A stretch of DNA of 64,000 nucleotides, from the NCBI GenBank assembly GCA_030645365.1, contig JAUSMB010000041.1:1-64000 (forward strand), read 5' to 3'. Made by a program: the position numbers and the translations under genes. Positions within the stretch are counted from its first letter, which is position 1. Every line of letters begins with the position of its first letter. The stretch is from Rugosibacter sp. Its GTDB lineage: Bacteria > Pseudomonadota > Gammaproteobacteria > Burkholderiales > Rhodocyclaceae. The notes under the pieces are model-generated. The model was not told the DNA's origin. It saw only the letters and a list, made by a program, of their open reading frames with translations, and made no database searches. Below, one piece after another: positions 25,745-33,688 of this stretch.

Positions 25745-26215
25745 TCAAGCCAGCGCCCGCGAGGCGTCGTGAATCGCCGCACGGATACGATGATAGGTGG
25801 CGCAGCGGCAGATATTGCCTGCCATTGCCGTGTCGATATCTGCATCGGTCGGTTTGGGATTACTGGTGAGCAATGCAACAGCCGACATGATTTGTCCGGA
25901 CTGGCAGTAACCGCATTGCACGACATCCAGTTTTTCCCAGGCGGCTTGCACGGCACGGGCTGCTTTGTTACCGGTCTTTGCCGTGGGCAAACCCTCAATG
26001 GTCGTGACGCGCTGGCCAACGGCTGCGGAAACCGGTGTAACGCAAGAACGAGTTGGCGCACCATTAAGCAACACGGTGCACGCGCCGCAGGCCGCAATGC
26101 CACATCCATATTTGGTGCCAGTGAGTTGGAGCGTATCGCGCAAAGCCCACAGCAAAGCGGTATCGGGTTCCACATCGAGCTTGTGATTTTGCCCGTTGAT
26201 GTTCAAAGTCGGCAT
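25745..26215 (-). CDS. [2Fe-2S] small subunit of the molybdenum hydroxylase (IorA-like)
   Basis: 156 residues from ATG 26215, with GGGAGA upstream; the ORF-track start at 26254 lacks support. The first [2Fe-2S] domain has [15 protein letters not shown] and the second has [10 protein letters not shown] and [13 protein letters not shown], the full set of eight cysteines. It carries electrons from the molybdenum centre. It lies 12 bases before the large-subunit gene, consistent with a co-folded complex exported by the Tat signal of the large chain (inference from the family). Confidence 0.9.
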   Translation of the reverse strand: MPTLNINGQNHKLDVEPDTALLWALRDTLQLTGTKYGCGIAACGACTVLLNGAPTRSCVTPVSAAVGQRVTTIEGLPTAKTGNKAARAVQAAWEKLDVVQCGYCQSGQIMSAVALLTSNPKPTDADIDTAMAGNICRCATYHRIRAAIHDASRALA

Positions 26216-26380
26216 AGTGATCTCCCTGTATTGAAAGGCTGAGAAACAGCGCAATGGTCTAATTATTATCTTAATCCAAGTCGATTACAAAATTCCCGCA
26301 AAGACATGGCATGCCGTAGGCAAAAAATTTTCTGCTAGTTTGCATTCTCGTCAAAACAAGACGGCGATAACACCAGAAAC

Positions 26381-26389
26381 TGTTAGAAT
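26381..26389 (+). promoter_or_regulatory. Extended -10 promoter of the SRP RNA
   Basis: TG-T-TAGAAT about ten bases before the SRP RNA 5' end. I see no good -35, so the call rests on the extended -10 and its spacing. Confidence 0.4.
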
Positions 26390-26398
26390 TTGCGCCGC

Positions 26399-26498
26399 GG
26401 CGGGTCTCCCCGCATTGTAGGGTGGTGAACCTGGTCAGGTCCGGAAGGAAGCAGCCACAGCCGCTTTCTGCAAGTGCCGGGGATCAGGCTCGCCGCCC
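26399..26498 (+). ncRNA. ffs: Signal recognition particle RNA, small bacterial (4.5S) type
   Basis: The 5' GGCGGG and 3' CCGCC-type ends pair (GGCG...CGCC), and the diagnostic domain IV loop is present: GGTCAGGTCCGGAAGGAAGC followed by the complementary strand with GCCGGGGATCAGGCT. It is about 100 nt long. A T-run (TTATTTTTT) follows the 3' end as a terminator. It lies directly upstream of dnaX, a common arrangement in proteobacteria. It forms the RNA core of the Ffh complex that targets membrane proteins. Confidence 0.95.
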
Positions 26499-26582
26499 TT
26501 ATTTTTTGAATGTGTACTAAATTGTGTACAACATTAAGCTGCGTCATACTTTTGCGCAGTTTTTGCTTGGTAAAATCAGCGC

Positions 26583-28292
26583 ATGAGTTATCAGGTACTC
26601 GCTCGTAAATGGCGCCCTAAATCGTTTGCCACGCTGGTCGGGCAAGAGCACGTCGTGCGTGCGCTGACGCATGCGCTGGAACAAAATCGGCTGCATCACG
26701 CGTATTTGTTCACTGGTACGCGCGGCGTGGGTAAAACCACCTTGGCGCGCATCATGGCCAAAGCGCTCAATTGCGAAACGGGTGTCACTTCAACGCCTTG
26801 CGGGGTATGCGCTTCTTGCACGGAGATCGATAGCGGGCGATTTATTGATTACATCGAGCTGGATGCCGCGTCGAATCGCGGCGTGGATGATATGACCCAG
26901 CTGCTTGATCGCGCAACCTATGCGCCAACGAGTGGCCGCTACAAAGTTTACGTCATTGACGAAGTACATCAGCTCTCCGGGCATGCTTTTAATGCCATGC
27001 TGAAAACGCTGGAAGAACCCCCGGCGCACGTCAAATTCATTCTCGCAACGACCGATCCGCAAAAAATCCCGGTGACGGTGCTGTCACGCTGCCTGCAATT
27101 CAATTTGAAGCAGATGTCGCAAACCTCGATTGTGGACCATTTATCGCAGGTGTTGGTGGCTGAAACCATTCCGTTCGAGCTACCCGCGCTGCGTCATCTG
27201 GCCAAAGGCGCAGCAGGCAGCATGCGTGATGCGCTCTCGCTGCTGGATCAAGCCATTGCCCATGGCGCTGGCCACGTTACCGAAGAGAGTGTGCGTGCCA
27301 TGCTGGGCACGGTGGGCGACGAGTATTTATTCACCCTGCTGGATGGTTTGTTGGCACAGGATATTCACGCCATGCTGGCAGTGGCAAAACAGATGGATGC
27401 CGGGAGTTTTTCGTTTGATGGGGGCTTGCAAGAATTAGCCACGTTGTTTCACCGCATTGCGCTCGCTCAATTTGCGCCCGAGGCCTTGACGGATGAAGCA
27501 GAGCGTAGCCGTTTAACTGTTTATGCGCAGGCACTGGATGCTGAATTTTTGCAACTGGCGTATCAAATTGCTATCCATGGTCGGGATGAGCTGGCATTGG
27601 CACCGGATGAATATGCTGGTTTTGTCATGACTTTGCTTCGCTTGCATGCGTTTCGGCCTGAGCGCAATGGGTCGAATGTGCCAAATGGATCGACTGCATC
27701 GGCTACCGCGCTTGCAACACCCGTCAAGTCTGCGCCAGTAAAAATATCACCGCCCAAGGCTGCGCCTGTCGCGGCTTCCCAAGGAAACACCCAGAACACG
27801 GTATCAAGTACCGCCCCCCAAGAGGACTTGCTTTGCGGCGTATTACCAGCGCCGACTTTTGCCAAGACGCCAATGAGTGTTCCAGTGCCTAGCACGCCAG
27901 CCCATTCAGACGACGACTGGCACACTCAGGTGGCGAAACTCTCGCTAACCGGTATGGCCAAGCAGCTTGCGCAGCACTGCGACCTCACGCAGCTGACCGA
28001 CACCGCCATCCTGTTGCGGCTGTCCCCGGTGCATAAGCATTTGCTCGGTACGGTGCAGCAAGACAAACTTCAGGCGGAGTTGCAATCCCATTACGGACGC
28101 AAGCTGCGTCTGGAAATCGAAGTCGCCGAGCCTGCCAGCCTGACCCCGGCTGATCGTATCCGCTCCACGCAGCGTGAGCATCAAGATCGCGCAATTGCTG
28201 CCATTGAACAAGACCCTTTCGTGCGTGAAGTGGTCGATCTGTTTGATGCCAGCATTGATGAATCAACCATTAAATCAGTGGCAAATCAGTAA
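26583..28292 (+). CDS. dnaX: DNA polymerase III gamma/tau subunit
   Basis: 569 residues. The N-terminal AAA+ clamp-loader domain has KWRPKSFATLVGQEHV, Walker A GTRGVGKTTLARIMAKALNC, the four-cysteine zinc module (CETG...CGVCASC), DEVHQLSGHAFNAMLKTLEEPP and the sensor SRC. A Pro/Ala/Ser-rich linker (about 355-445) is followed by a tau-type C-terminal domain (DDDWHTQVAKLSLTGMAKQLAQHC...). I see no obvious A-rich frameshift site for making gamma. The 26-bp element is embedded in the linker. It is the first gene of the dnaX-ybaB-recR operon. Confidence 0.95.
   Translation: MSYQVLARKWRPKSFATLVGQEHVVRALTHALEQNRLHHAYLFTGTRGVGKTTLARIMAKALNCETGVTSTPCGVCASCTEIDSGRFIDYIELDAASNRGVDDMTQLLDRATYAPTSGRYKVYVIDEVHQLSGHAFNAMLKTLEEPPAHVKFILATTDPQKIPVTVLSRCLQFNLKQMSQTSIVDHLSQVLVAETIPFELPALRHLAKGAAGSMRDALSLLDQAIAHGAGHVTEESVRAMLGTVGDEYLFTLLDGLLAQDIHAMLAVAKQMDAGSFSFDGGLQELATLFHRIALAQFAPEALTDEAERSRLTVYAQALDAEFLQLAYQIAIHGRDELALAPDEYAGFVMTLLRLHAFRPERNGSNVPNGSTASATALATPVKSAPVKISPPKAAPVAASQGNTQNTVSSTAPQEDLLCGVLPAPTFAKTPMSVPVPSTPAHSDDDWHTQVAKLSLTGMAKQLAQHCDLTQLTDTAILLRLSPVHKHLLGTVQQDKLQAELQSHYGRKLRLEIEVAEPASLTPADRIRSTQREHQDRAIAAIEQDPFVREVVDLFDASIDESTIKSVANQ
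27836..27861 (-). repeat. Dispersed 26-bp element, copy 4 (inside dnaX linker)
   Basis: CGGCGTATTACCAG + CGCCGACTTTTG on the plus strand. Read by dnaX it encodes GVLPAPTF in the low-complexity linker between the clamp-loader and tau domains. Confidence 0.85.
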
Positions 28293-28308
28293 ATAAGGAG
28301 TAGTGAGC

Positions 28309-28632
28309 ATGATGAAAGGTGGCATTGCCGGATTAATGAAGCAAGCGCAACAAATGCAAACCAACATGGCTAAAGCGCAAGAAGCATTGGCCTTGCTGGA
28401 TGTGGAAGGCCAGTCAGGTGCTGGAGCCGTGAAGGTGGTCATGTCTTGCAAGCATGAGGTCAAGCGCGTGACAATTGATCCTTCAGTGATGGATGATAAG
28501 GAAATGCTCGAAGATTTAATCGCTGCAGCGATGAATGATGCCAATCGACGTGCCGAAGCGATTACCACTGAAAAGATGAGTGGATTTACCGCAGGGATGT
28601 CATTGCCACCGGGCTTTAAACTGCCTTTTTGA
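28309..28632 (+). CDS. YbaB/EbfC nucleoid-associated protein
   Basis: 107 residues from ATG 28309 (AAGGAG eight bases upstream); the ORF track begins at a GTG two codons earlier. [34 protein letters not shown] is the YbaB start, and [11 protein letters not shown]...[17 protein letters not shown] is the conserved dimer core. The protein forms a tweezer-like dimer that binds DNA without strong sequence preference. It lies between dnaX and recR as usual. Confidence 0.93.
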   Translation: MMKGGIAGLMKQAQQMQTNMAKAQEALALLDVEGQSGAGAVKVVMSCKHEVKRVTIDPSVMDDKEMLEDLIAAAMNDANRRAEAITTEKMSGFTAGMSLPPGFKLPF

Positions 28633-28705
28633 GCAGGACGTTAGAAAACTGCCGAAACCTATTGACGTATCGTATAGGCGAGTAATTTCCATTTGAGACA
28701 TCCGC

Positions 28706-29305
28706 ATGCCAGCCAGCACTAGCCTGGAAGAACTGATCGAGGCATTGCGCGGCTTGCCCGGCGTCGGCCCCAAGGCGTCGCAGCGCATGGCTTATCACCT
28801 GCTGCAGCGTAACCGGCGCGGTGCTGACCGGCTTGCCCGTGCGCTTGATTCGGCTTTGCATAATTTGCATCACTGCAACCGTTGCAACAATTTTACCGAA
28901 CAGGAAATTTGCGAGCGCTGCCTTTCCACGCGTCGCGACCCGGCGCAGTTATGCATCGTTGAAATGCCGATTGATCTGAACAGCATGGAGCAAACGCAAG
29001 CTTATAACGGGCTTTATTATGTACTGATGGGCCGCTTGTCTCCGCTGGACGGCATTGGCCCGACAGAGCTGGCATTTGGCCGCTTGATTGCGCGAGCCAC
29101 GGATGGCGTGGTTAAAGAAGTGATTCTCGCTACGAATTTCACGAATGAAGGTGAAGCCACAGCGCATTATCTGTCCGAGCTGCTGCATGCGCGCGATATC
29201 AAGGTGAGCCGCATTGCGCGCGGCTTGCCGGTCGGTGGCGAGCTGGAGTTTTCCGATGCGGCCACTGTCGCACAGGCCTTGCGCGAACGGCGAGACTTTG
29301 ACTAG
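28706..29305 (+). CDS. recR: Recombination mediator protein RecR
   Basis: 199 residues with the helix-hairpin-helix [20 protein letters not shown], the four-cysteine zinc finger ([16 protein letters not shown]), and the Toprim domain ([32 protein letters not shown]), ending in the Walker-B-like [14 protein letters not shown]. With RecF/RecO it loads RecA onto gapped DNA. It ends the dnaX operon. The following 209 bases hold the petABC promoter region, with a possible TACAAT -10 near 29456. Confidence 0.95.
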   Translation: MPASTSLEELIEALRGLPGVGPKASQRMAYHLLQRNRRGADRLARALDSALHNLHHCNRCNNFTEQEICERCLSTRRDPAQLCIVEMPIDLNSMEQTQAYNGLYYVLMGRLSPLDGIGPTELAFGRLIARATDGVVKEVILATNFTNEGEATAHYLSELLHARDIKVSRIARGLPVGGELEFSDAATVAQALRERRDFD

Positions 29306-29514
29306 TCTCCAAGTCGGCGGGATTATTTGGTGCAGGCACGCGCGTACCTGAGGTGTCTACAAAATTAAGACACTATCTATCTGTAATTATTAGACTATTT
29401 TTATCGGAATAGGCGATAAATTGAGCAAAGGCTTTAATCTCGAACGGAGATTCGTTACAATGGAAAGCTTAGGTGATTTAAGCGACATTTTTAGCAATTT
29501 TCAGGGAAAACAAC

Positions 29515-30114
29515 ATGAGCAATGACGGAAAAGTCGATTGCAGCCGGCGGCGGCTTTTGGTGGCCACTGCAACAATCGGTGGTTTGGGTGGCGTAGCGGC
29601 GGCTGTGCCGTTTGTGGCCAGTATGATGCCCTCCGAGCGCGCTAAAGCAGCAGGTGCGCCGGTTGAGGTGGATATCAGCAAGTTGGCTCCCGGACAAATG
29701 ATGACGGTTGAGTGGCGTGGTAAGCCGGTGTGGATTATCAATCGCACTCCAGAGCAGCTGGCATCACTTAAGACTACCGATACAAAAGTGAGTGATCCCA
29801 AGTCGGATAAAAAGCAGCAGCCGGATTACTGCAAGAATGAAACTCGCTCTATCAAGCCCAGCATTTTGGTTGCTGTAGGTATTTGTACCCACTTGGGTTG
29901 TTCACCTTCCGAAAAGTTCAAGACAGGCGCTGAATCCGGTGTGGAGCCTGATTGGGTAGGGGGATTTATTTGTCCGTGTCACGGCTCGACGTTTGATTTG
30001 GCGGGGCGCGTTTATAAGAGCAAACCTGCGCCTGATAATCTGGAAGTGCCACCGCATATGTACCTTGGCGATGCACGCATTGTTATTGGCGAAGATAAGG
30101 GAGTCAAGGCATGA
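29515..30114 (+). CDS. petA: Ubiquinol-cytochrome c reductase Rieske iron-sulfur subunit
   Basis: 199 residues. A twin-arginine signal-anchor (CSRRRLLVATATIGGLGGVAAAVPF) is followed by the Rieske domain with CTHLGCSP and CPCHGSTFD, the Cys-His ligands and disulfide cysteines. It carries electrons from quinol to cytochrome c1 in the bc1 complex on the periplasmic face. It is the first gene of petABC and overlaps petB by four bases. Confidence 0.95.
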   Translation: MSNDGKVDCSRRRLLVATATIGGLGGVAAAVPFVASMMPSERAKAAGAPVEVDISKLAPGQMMTVEWRGKPVWIINRTPEQLASLKTTDTKVSDPKSDKKQQPDYCKNETRSIKPSILVAVGICTHLGCSPSEKFKTGAESGVEPDWVGGFICPCHGSTFDLAGRVYKSKPAPDNLEVPPHMYLGDARIVIGEDKGVKA

Positions 30115-31406
30115 GCGTCGTAAACACCAAACTCAAAGACCTGCTTGGCTGGGTTGATGAGCGGTTTCCGTTAACTTCCAACTGGAAGGCGCATCTATCT
30201 GAATACTATGCGCCAAAAAATTTCAACTTCTGGTATTTCTTTGGCTCGCTAGCCCTTTTAGTTCTAGTGATACAGATCGTGACCGGTATTTTCCTGGTCA
30301 TGCATTTCAAGCCTGATGCTTCGCTAAATGCTGCCGGCGTTCCGGTGGCGTTTGCCAGCGTTGAATACATCATGCGCGATGTGCCCTGGGGCTGGTTGAT
30401 TCGTTACATGCACTCTACGGGCGCTTCGGCGTTTTTCATTGTGGTCTACATGCATATGTTTCGCGGTATGCTGTATGGCTCGTACCGCAAGCCACGCGAG
30501 CTGATCTGGATTTTCGGCATGCTGATTTTCCTGTGCTTGATGGCCGAGGCTTTCTTTGGTTATTTATTGCCCTGGGGACAGATGTCTTATTGGGGTGCGC
30601 AGGTCATTGTCAATCTGTTCTCTGCCATTCCTTTTGTCGGGCCGGATCTTTCACTGTGGATTCGCGGCGATTATGTCGTCGGCGACGCTACGCTGAACCG
30701 CTTTTTTGCGTTTCACGTGATTGCGGTGCCCCTTGTGCTGGTGGGCCTTGTGGTGGCACATATTCTTGCGCTGCATGAAGTGGGTTCCAATAATCCGGAT
30801 GGCATTGAAATCAAGAAGAAAAAAGACGCCAAGGGAATTCCATTGGATGGTATCCCGTTTCATCCGTATTACACGGTGAAAGACATCATGGGTGTAGTCG
30901 TATTTTTAATGGCTTTTTCACTCATCGTGTTTTTTGCGCCGGAGGTTGGCGGCTACTTTCTTGAATACAACAACTTCTTCCCGGCTAACCCGCTGCAAAC
31001 CCCGCCGCATATTGCGCCGGTATGGTATTTCACGCCGTTCTATTCCATTTTGCGCGCTGTGACTTATCCGCTCTTTGGGATTGATGCCAAGTTTTGGGGC
31101 GTCGTTGCGATGGGTGCCTCGGCCATGATTTTTGTTTTATTACCTTGGCTTGATCGCAGCCCGGCAAAATCGATTCGCTATCGTGGCCCAATCTATAAAA
31201 CGTTTCTGGTGGCTTTTGTGATCAGCTTTTTTGTATTGGGTTATCTCGGCGTGTTGCCACAAACCCCAGTACGTACGCTGATTTCACAAATATGTTCAGT
31301 CATCTATTTTGCCTTCTTCCTGCTTATGCCGATTTATAGCAGTATTGATAAATGCAAACCCGAACCCGATCGTGTGACGTCTTCAGGGCATGGGGTGAAC
31401 AAATGA
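30111..31406 (+). CDS. petB: Cytochrome b of the bc1 complex
   Basis: 431 residues with eight expected transmembrane helices. The four heme-ligand histidines fall in helices B and D (MHSTGASAFFIVVYMHMFRG and FFAFHVIAVPLVLVGLVVAHI), the Qo-site PDWY-type motif appears as PVWYFTPFYSILRAV, and GYLLPWGQMSYWGAQVIVNL is well conserved. It oxidises ubiquinol and contributes to the proton gradient. It is coupled at both ends by ATGA overlaps. Confidence 0.95.
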   Translation: MSVVNTKLKDLLGWVDERFPLTSNWKAHLSEYYAPKNFNFWYFFGSLALLVLVIQIVTGIFLVMHFKPDASLNAAGVPVAFASVEYIMRDVPWGWLIRYMHSTGASAFFIVVYMHMFRGMLYGSYRKPRELIWIFGMLIFLCLMAEAFFGYLLPWGQMSYWGAQVIVNLFSAIPFVGPDLSLWIRGDYVVGDATLNRFFAFHVIAVPLVLVGLVVAHILALHEVGSNNPDGIEIKKKKDAKGIPLDGIPFHPYYTVKDIMGVVVFLMAFSLIVFFAPEVGGYFLEYNNFFPANPLQTPPHIAPVWYFTPFYSILRAVTYPLFGIDAKFWGVVAMGASAMIFVLLPWLDRSPAKSIRYRGPIYKTFLVAFVISFFVLGYLGVLPQTPVRTLISQICSVIYFAFFLLMPIYSSIDKCKPEPDRVTSSGHGVNK

Positions 31407-32137
31407 AGAAACTGGTCACTTCCCTTTTCATTTCCCTCGCCACGTCGCTTCTTTTTGTGCCTTCACTGGCCATGGCTAGTGAAACAGAACTGCATCTTGA
31501 TCGTGCGCCGGATCGCTCAGGTGATAAAGCTGCATTGCAAAATGGTGCCAAGATTTTTGTCAATTACTGTTTGAACTGCCATTCTGCGTCTTACATGCGC
31601 TATAACCGCTTGCAGGATATTGGTCTGACTGATCAGCAGATCAAGGATAATCTGTTGTTTACTGCGGACAAAGTAGGCGAGTCGATGAGCATAACTATGC
31701 GACGCGATGAGGCTAAAGAATGGTTCGGTATTGCGCCACCTGATCTAACTGTTATCGCTCGTGCTCGGGCCTCCGGGTTCGGTTCTGGTGCTGATTGGCT
31801 ATACACGTATTTGCGCGGGTTTTATCGTGACAGCGAACGGCCTACCGGCTGGAACAATACTGTGTTTGAAAATGTCGGCATGCCCCACGTACTTTGGGAG
31901 TTGCAGGGTGAACAAGTCTTGGGTGAAGATCACAAGCTCACCTTGGCTACTCCAGGCAAGATGAAACCACAGGCGTATGACGACATGGTGGCTGATCTGG
32001 TTGGGTTTTTACAATATATGGGCGAACCAGGTGCTGCAAAGCGCAAGAGCCTTGGCTGGATAGTTTTACTTTTTCTAGGTGTTTTATTTGTCTTGGCGTA
32101 TGCGCTGAAACGCGAATACTGGAAAGATATTCATTAA
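31403..32137 (+). CDS. petC: Cytochrome c1 of the bc1 complex
   Basis: 244 residues from ATG 31403, overlapping the petB stop; the ORF track extends to 31352 inside petB. A signal peptide (KKLVTSLFISLATSLLFVPSLAMA) precedes the single heme-binding CLNCH, and a C-terminal anchor helix (SLGWIVLLFLGVLFVLAYALKREYWKDIH) holds it in the membrane. It accepts electrons from the Rieske protein. Confidence 0.94.
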   Translation: MKKLVTSLFISLATSLLFVPSLAMASETELHLDRAPDRSGDKAALQNGAKIFVNYCLNCHSASYMRYNRLQDIGLTDQQIKDNLLFTADKVGESMSITMRRDEAKEWFGIAPPDLTVIARARASGFGSGADWLYTYLRGFYRDSERPTGWNNTVFENVGMPHVLWELQGEQVLGEDHKLTLATPGKMKPQAYDDMVADLVGFLQYMGEPGAAKRKSLGWIVLLFLGVLFVLAYALKREYWKDIH

Positions 32138-32235
32138 CTTTATAGGTAATGGCAACTATGGGACATCGAGAAATGAATGCACCACCCGTGCGTAAGGTCG
32201 TGCGTGATGCGGATTATTCCTGGGGCACTAGCGCA

Positions 32236-32832
32236 ATGATGAACTTGTATTCGGGGACAACCTGTCCCTTCAGTCATCGCTGCCGCATTGTCTTATACGA
32301 AAAGCAGATGGATTTTCAGGTGATTGATGTTGACCTTCTGAACAAACCAGAAGAAATAGCGATTATCAACCCTTACAACCATGTGCCCGTACTGGTGGAC
32401 CGCGATCTGGTGTTGTATGAGTCCAACATTATCAATGAATATATTGATGAGCGTTTCCCCCATCCGCAATTGATGCCGCCGGATCCACAAACACGCGCCA
32501 AGGCTCGCCAGCTGTTGTTCACAATGGAACATGAGCTGTTCAGCCATGTGCCGGTACTGGAGAAAAATCTGAAAACAGCCGATAAATCGCGCCTGCATAT
32601 TCGCGACAGGCTGGTTGATTTATCCAGTATGTTCAACAAACAAAAGTATCTAATGGCTGATGAGTTTTCCATGCTTGATGTGGCGATTGCCCCGTTGCTA
32701 TGGCGTCTGGATCATTATGGTATTGAGTTGCCTAAAACTGCATCGTCATTGATGAAATATGCCGAGCGTATTTTCTCTCGACAAGGTTTCATCGATGCAT
32801 TGACGCCAACAGAAAAAGCGATGCGCCGATAA
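32236..32832 (+). CDS. sspA: Stringent starvation protein A (GST-fold)
   Basis: 198 residues from ATG 32236, where the family normally begins (MMNLYSGTTCPFSHRCRIVLYEK). The frame is open upstream to 32149, so a longer form cannot be excluded. NPYNHVPVLVDRDLVLYESNIINEYIDERFPHPQLMPPDP is the SspA signature. SspA binds RNA polymerase and helps stationary-phase and stress gene expression; it lacks glutathione activity. It is placed after petC as in many betaproteobacteria. Confidence 0.9.
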   Translation: MMNLYSGTTCPFSHRCRIVLYEKQMDFQVIDVDLLNKPEEIAIINPYNHVPVLVDRDLVLYESNIINEYIDERFPHPQLMPPDPQTRAKARQLLFTMEHELFSHVPVLEKNLKTADKSRLHIRDRLVDLSSMFNKQKYLMADEFSMLDVAIAPLLWRLDHYGIELPKTASSLMKYAERIFSRQGFIDALTPTEKAMRR

Positions 32833-32937
32833 ATTTTCATGCGTCTGATGCCGTGCGCTGCTTTTTTATAGTGTGTTTCGCACGGCATTCATCGTACTGT
32901 TTTTGCTATACCGCGACATCTTTAGTCTAACCAGGCC

Positions 32938-33477
32938 ATGCAATCAACCAAACCCTATCTGATTCGTGCGCTACATGAATGGTGTATCGACCAGGGCTTT
33001 ACGCCTTACCTTTCGGTGGTTGTGGATGCAATGACGCGTGCACCGGCAGAGTTCATCAAGAATGGTGAAATCGTTTTTAATATCGGGCTGGATGCAACGA
33101 ATCAATTACAGCTCGGTAATGACGAAATCACGTTTCAAGGGCGGTTTAGTGGCAAGGTTTTCCCGGTCATTGTGCCTATTGCTCGCGTAGCGGCCATTTA
33201 TGCACGTGAGAGCAGTGAGGGGATGGCATTTGAGGTAACGGAATCAGTTTTGCCCACATTACCTGCGGATTCAGCAACGACATTGAAAACTAAGCCGCCT
33301 ATGCTATCTTCTGTCGAGCGCGAACCAGCGGCTAAAGAAAATTCGGAAAACCCGGAAAACCCGGAAAATCCGGCGAGTACTCCGGCGGCGAAAAATATGG
33401 AAGGTGGCGCAACCGATACATCACTTACCAAATCACTTGCCTCACCTAATCGCCCGGCACTCACGCGAATCAAGTAA
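32938..33477 (+). CDS. sspB: ClpXP adaptor SspB
   Basis: 179 residues. The folded domain starts STKPYLIRALHEWCIDQGFTPYLSVVVD and includes GRFSGKVFPVIVPIARVAAIYARE, the ssrA-tag-binding core. A long disordered tail follows, with tandem ENP units (ENSENPENPENP) encoded by nine-base repeats, ending in RPALTRIK, the ClpX-tethering XB peptide. It delivers ssrA-tagged proteins to ClpXP. Confidence 0.92.
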   Translation: MQSTKPYLIRALHEWCIDQGFTPYLSVVVDAMTRAPAEFIKNGEIVFNIGLDATNQLQLGNDEITFQGRFSGKVFPVIVPIARVAAIYARESSEGMAFEVTESVLPTLPADSATTLKTKPPMLSSVEREPAAKENSENPENPENPASTPAAKNMEGGATDTSLTKSLASPNRPALTRIK

Positions 33478-33495
33478 ACAAAACTGCAAACGGGC

Positions 33496-33571
33496 TGGTG
33501 CCCTCGAGCAGAATCGAACTGCTGACCTACCGCTTAGGAGGCGGTCGCTCTATCCACTGAGCTACGAAGGC
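33496..33571 (-). tRNA. tRNA-Arg (anticodon CCT)
   Basis: The minus strand folds into a full cloverleaf: acceptor GCCTTCG / CGAGGGC (one T-G pair), D arm GCTC...GAGC, anticodon stem ACCGC / GCGGT with loop CTCCTAA (anticodon CCT, reading AGG), T arm AGCAG-TTCGATT-CTGCT, discriminator A and an encoded CCA end. Confidence 0.95.
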
Positions 33572-33688
33572 GCGCCGCGAATTCTAACCGTTCACCTATG
33601 ATTTCGCAGCTTTCGCTGCACACTCAAGTCACACTTTCTTCATCAAGTCACACTTTCTTCATTCTCACTTCATGTCTTAAAAAATCTT

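Noticed and set aside
33496-33571. tRNA-Arg as an integration site
   Set aside because: No integrase and no repeat of the tRNA 3' end were found nearby; the following genes are core genes.
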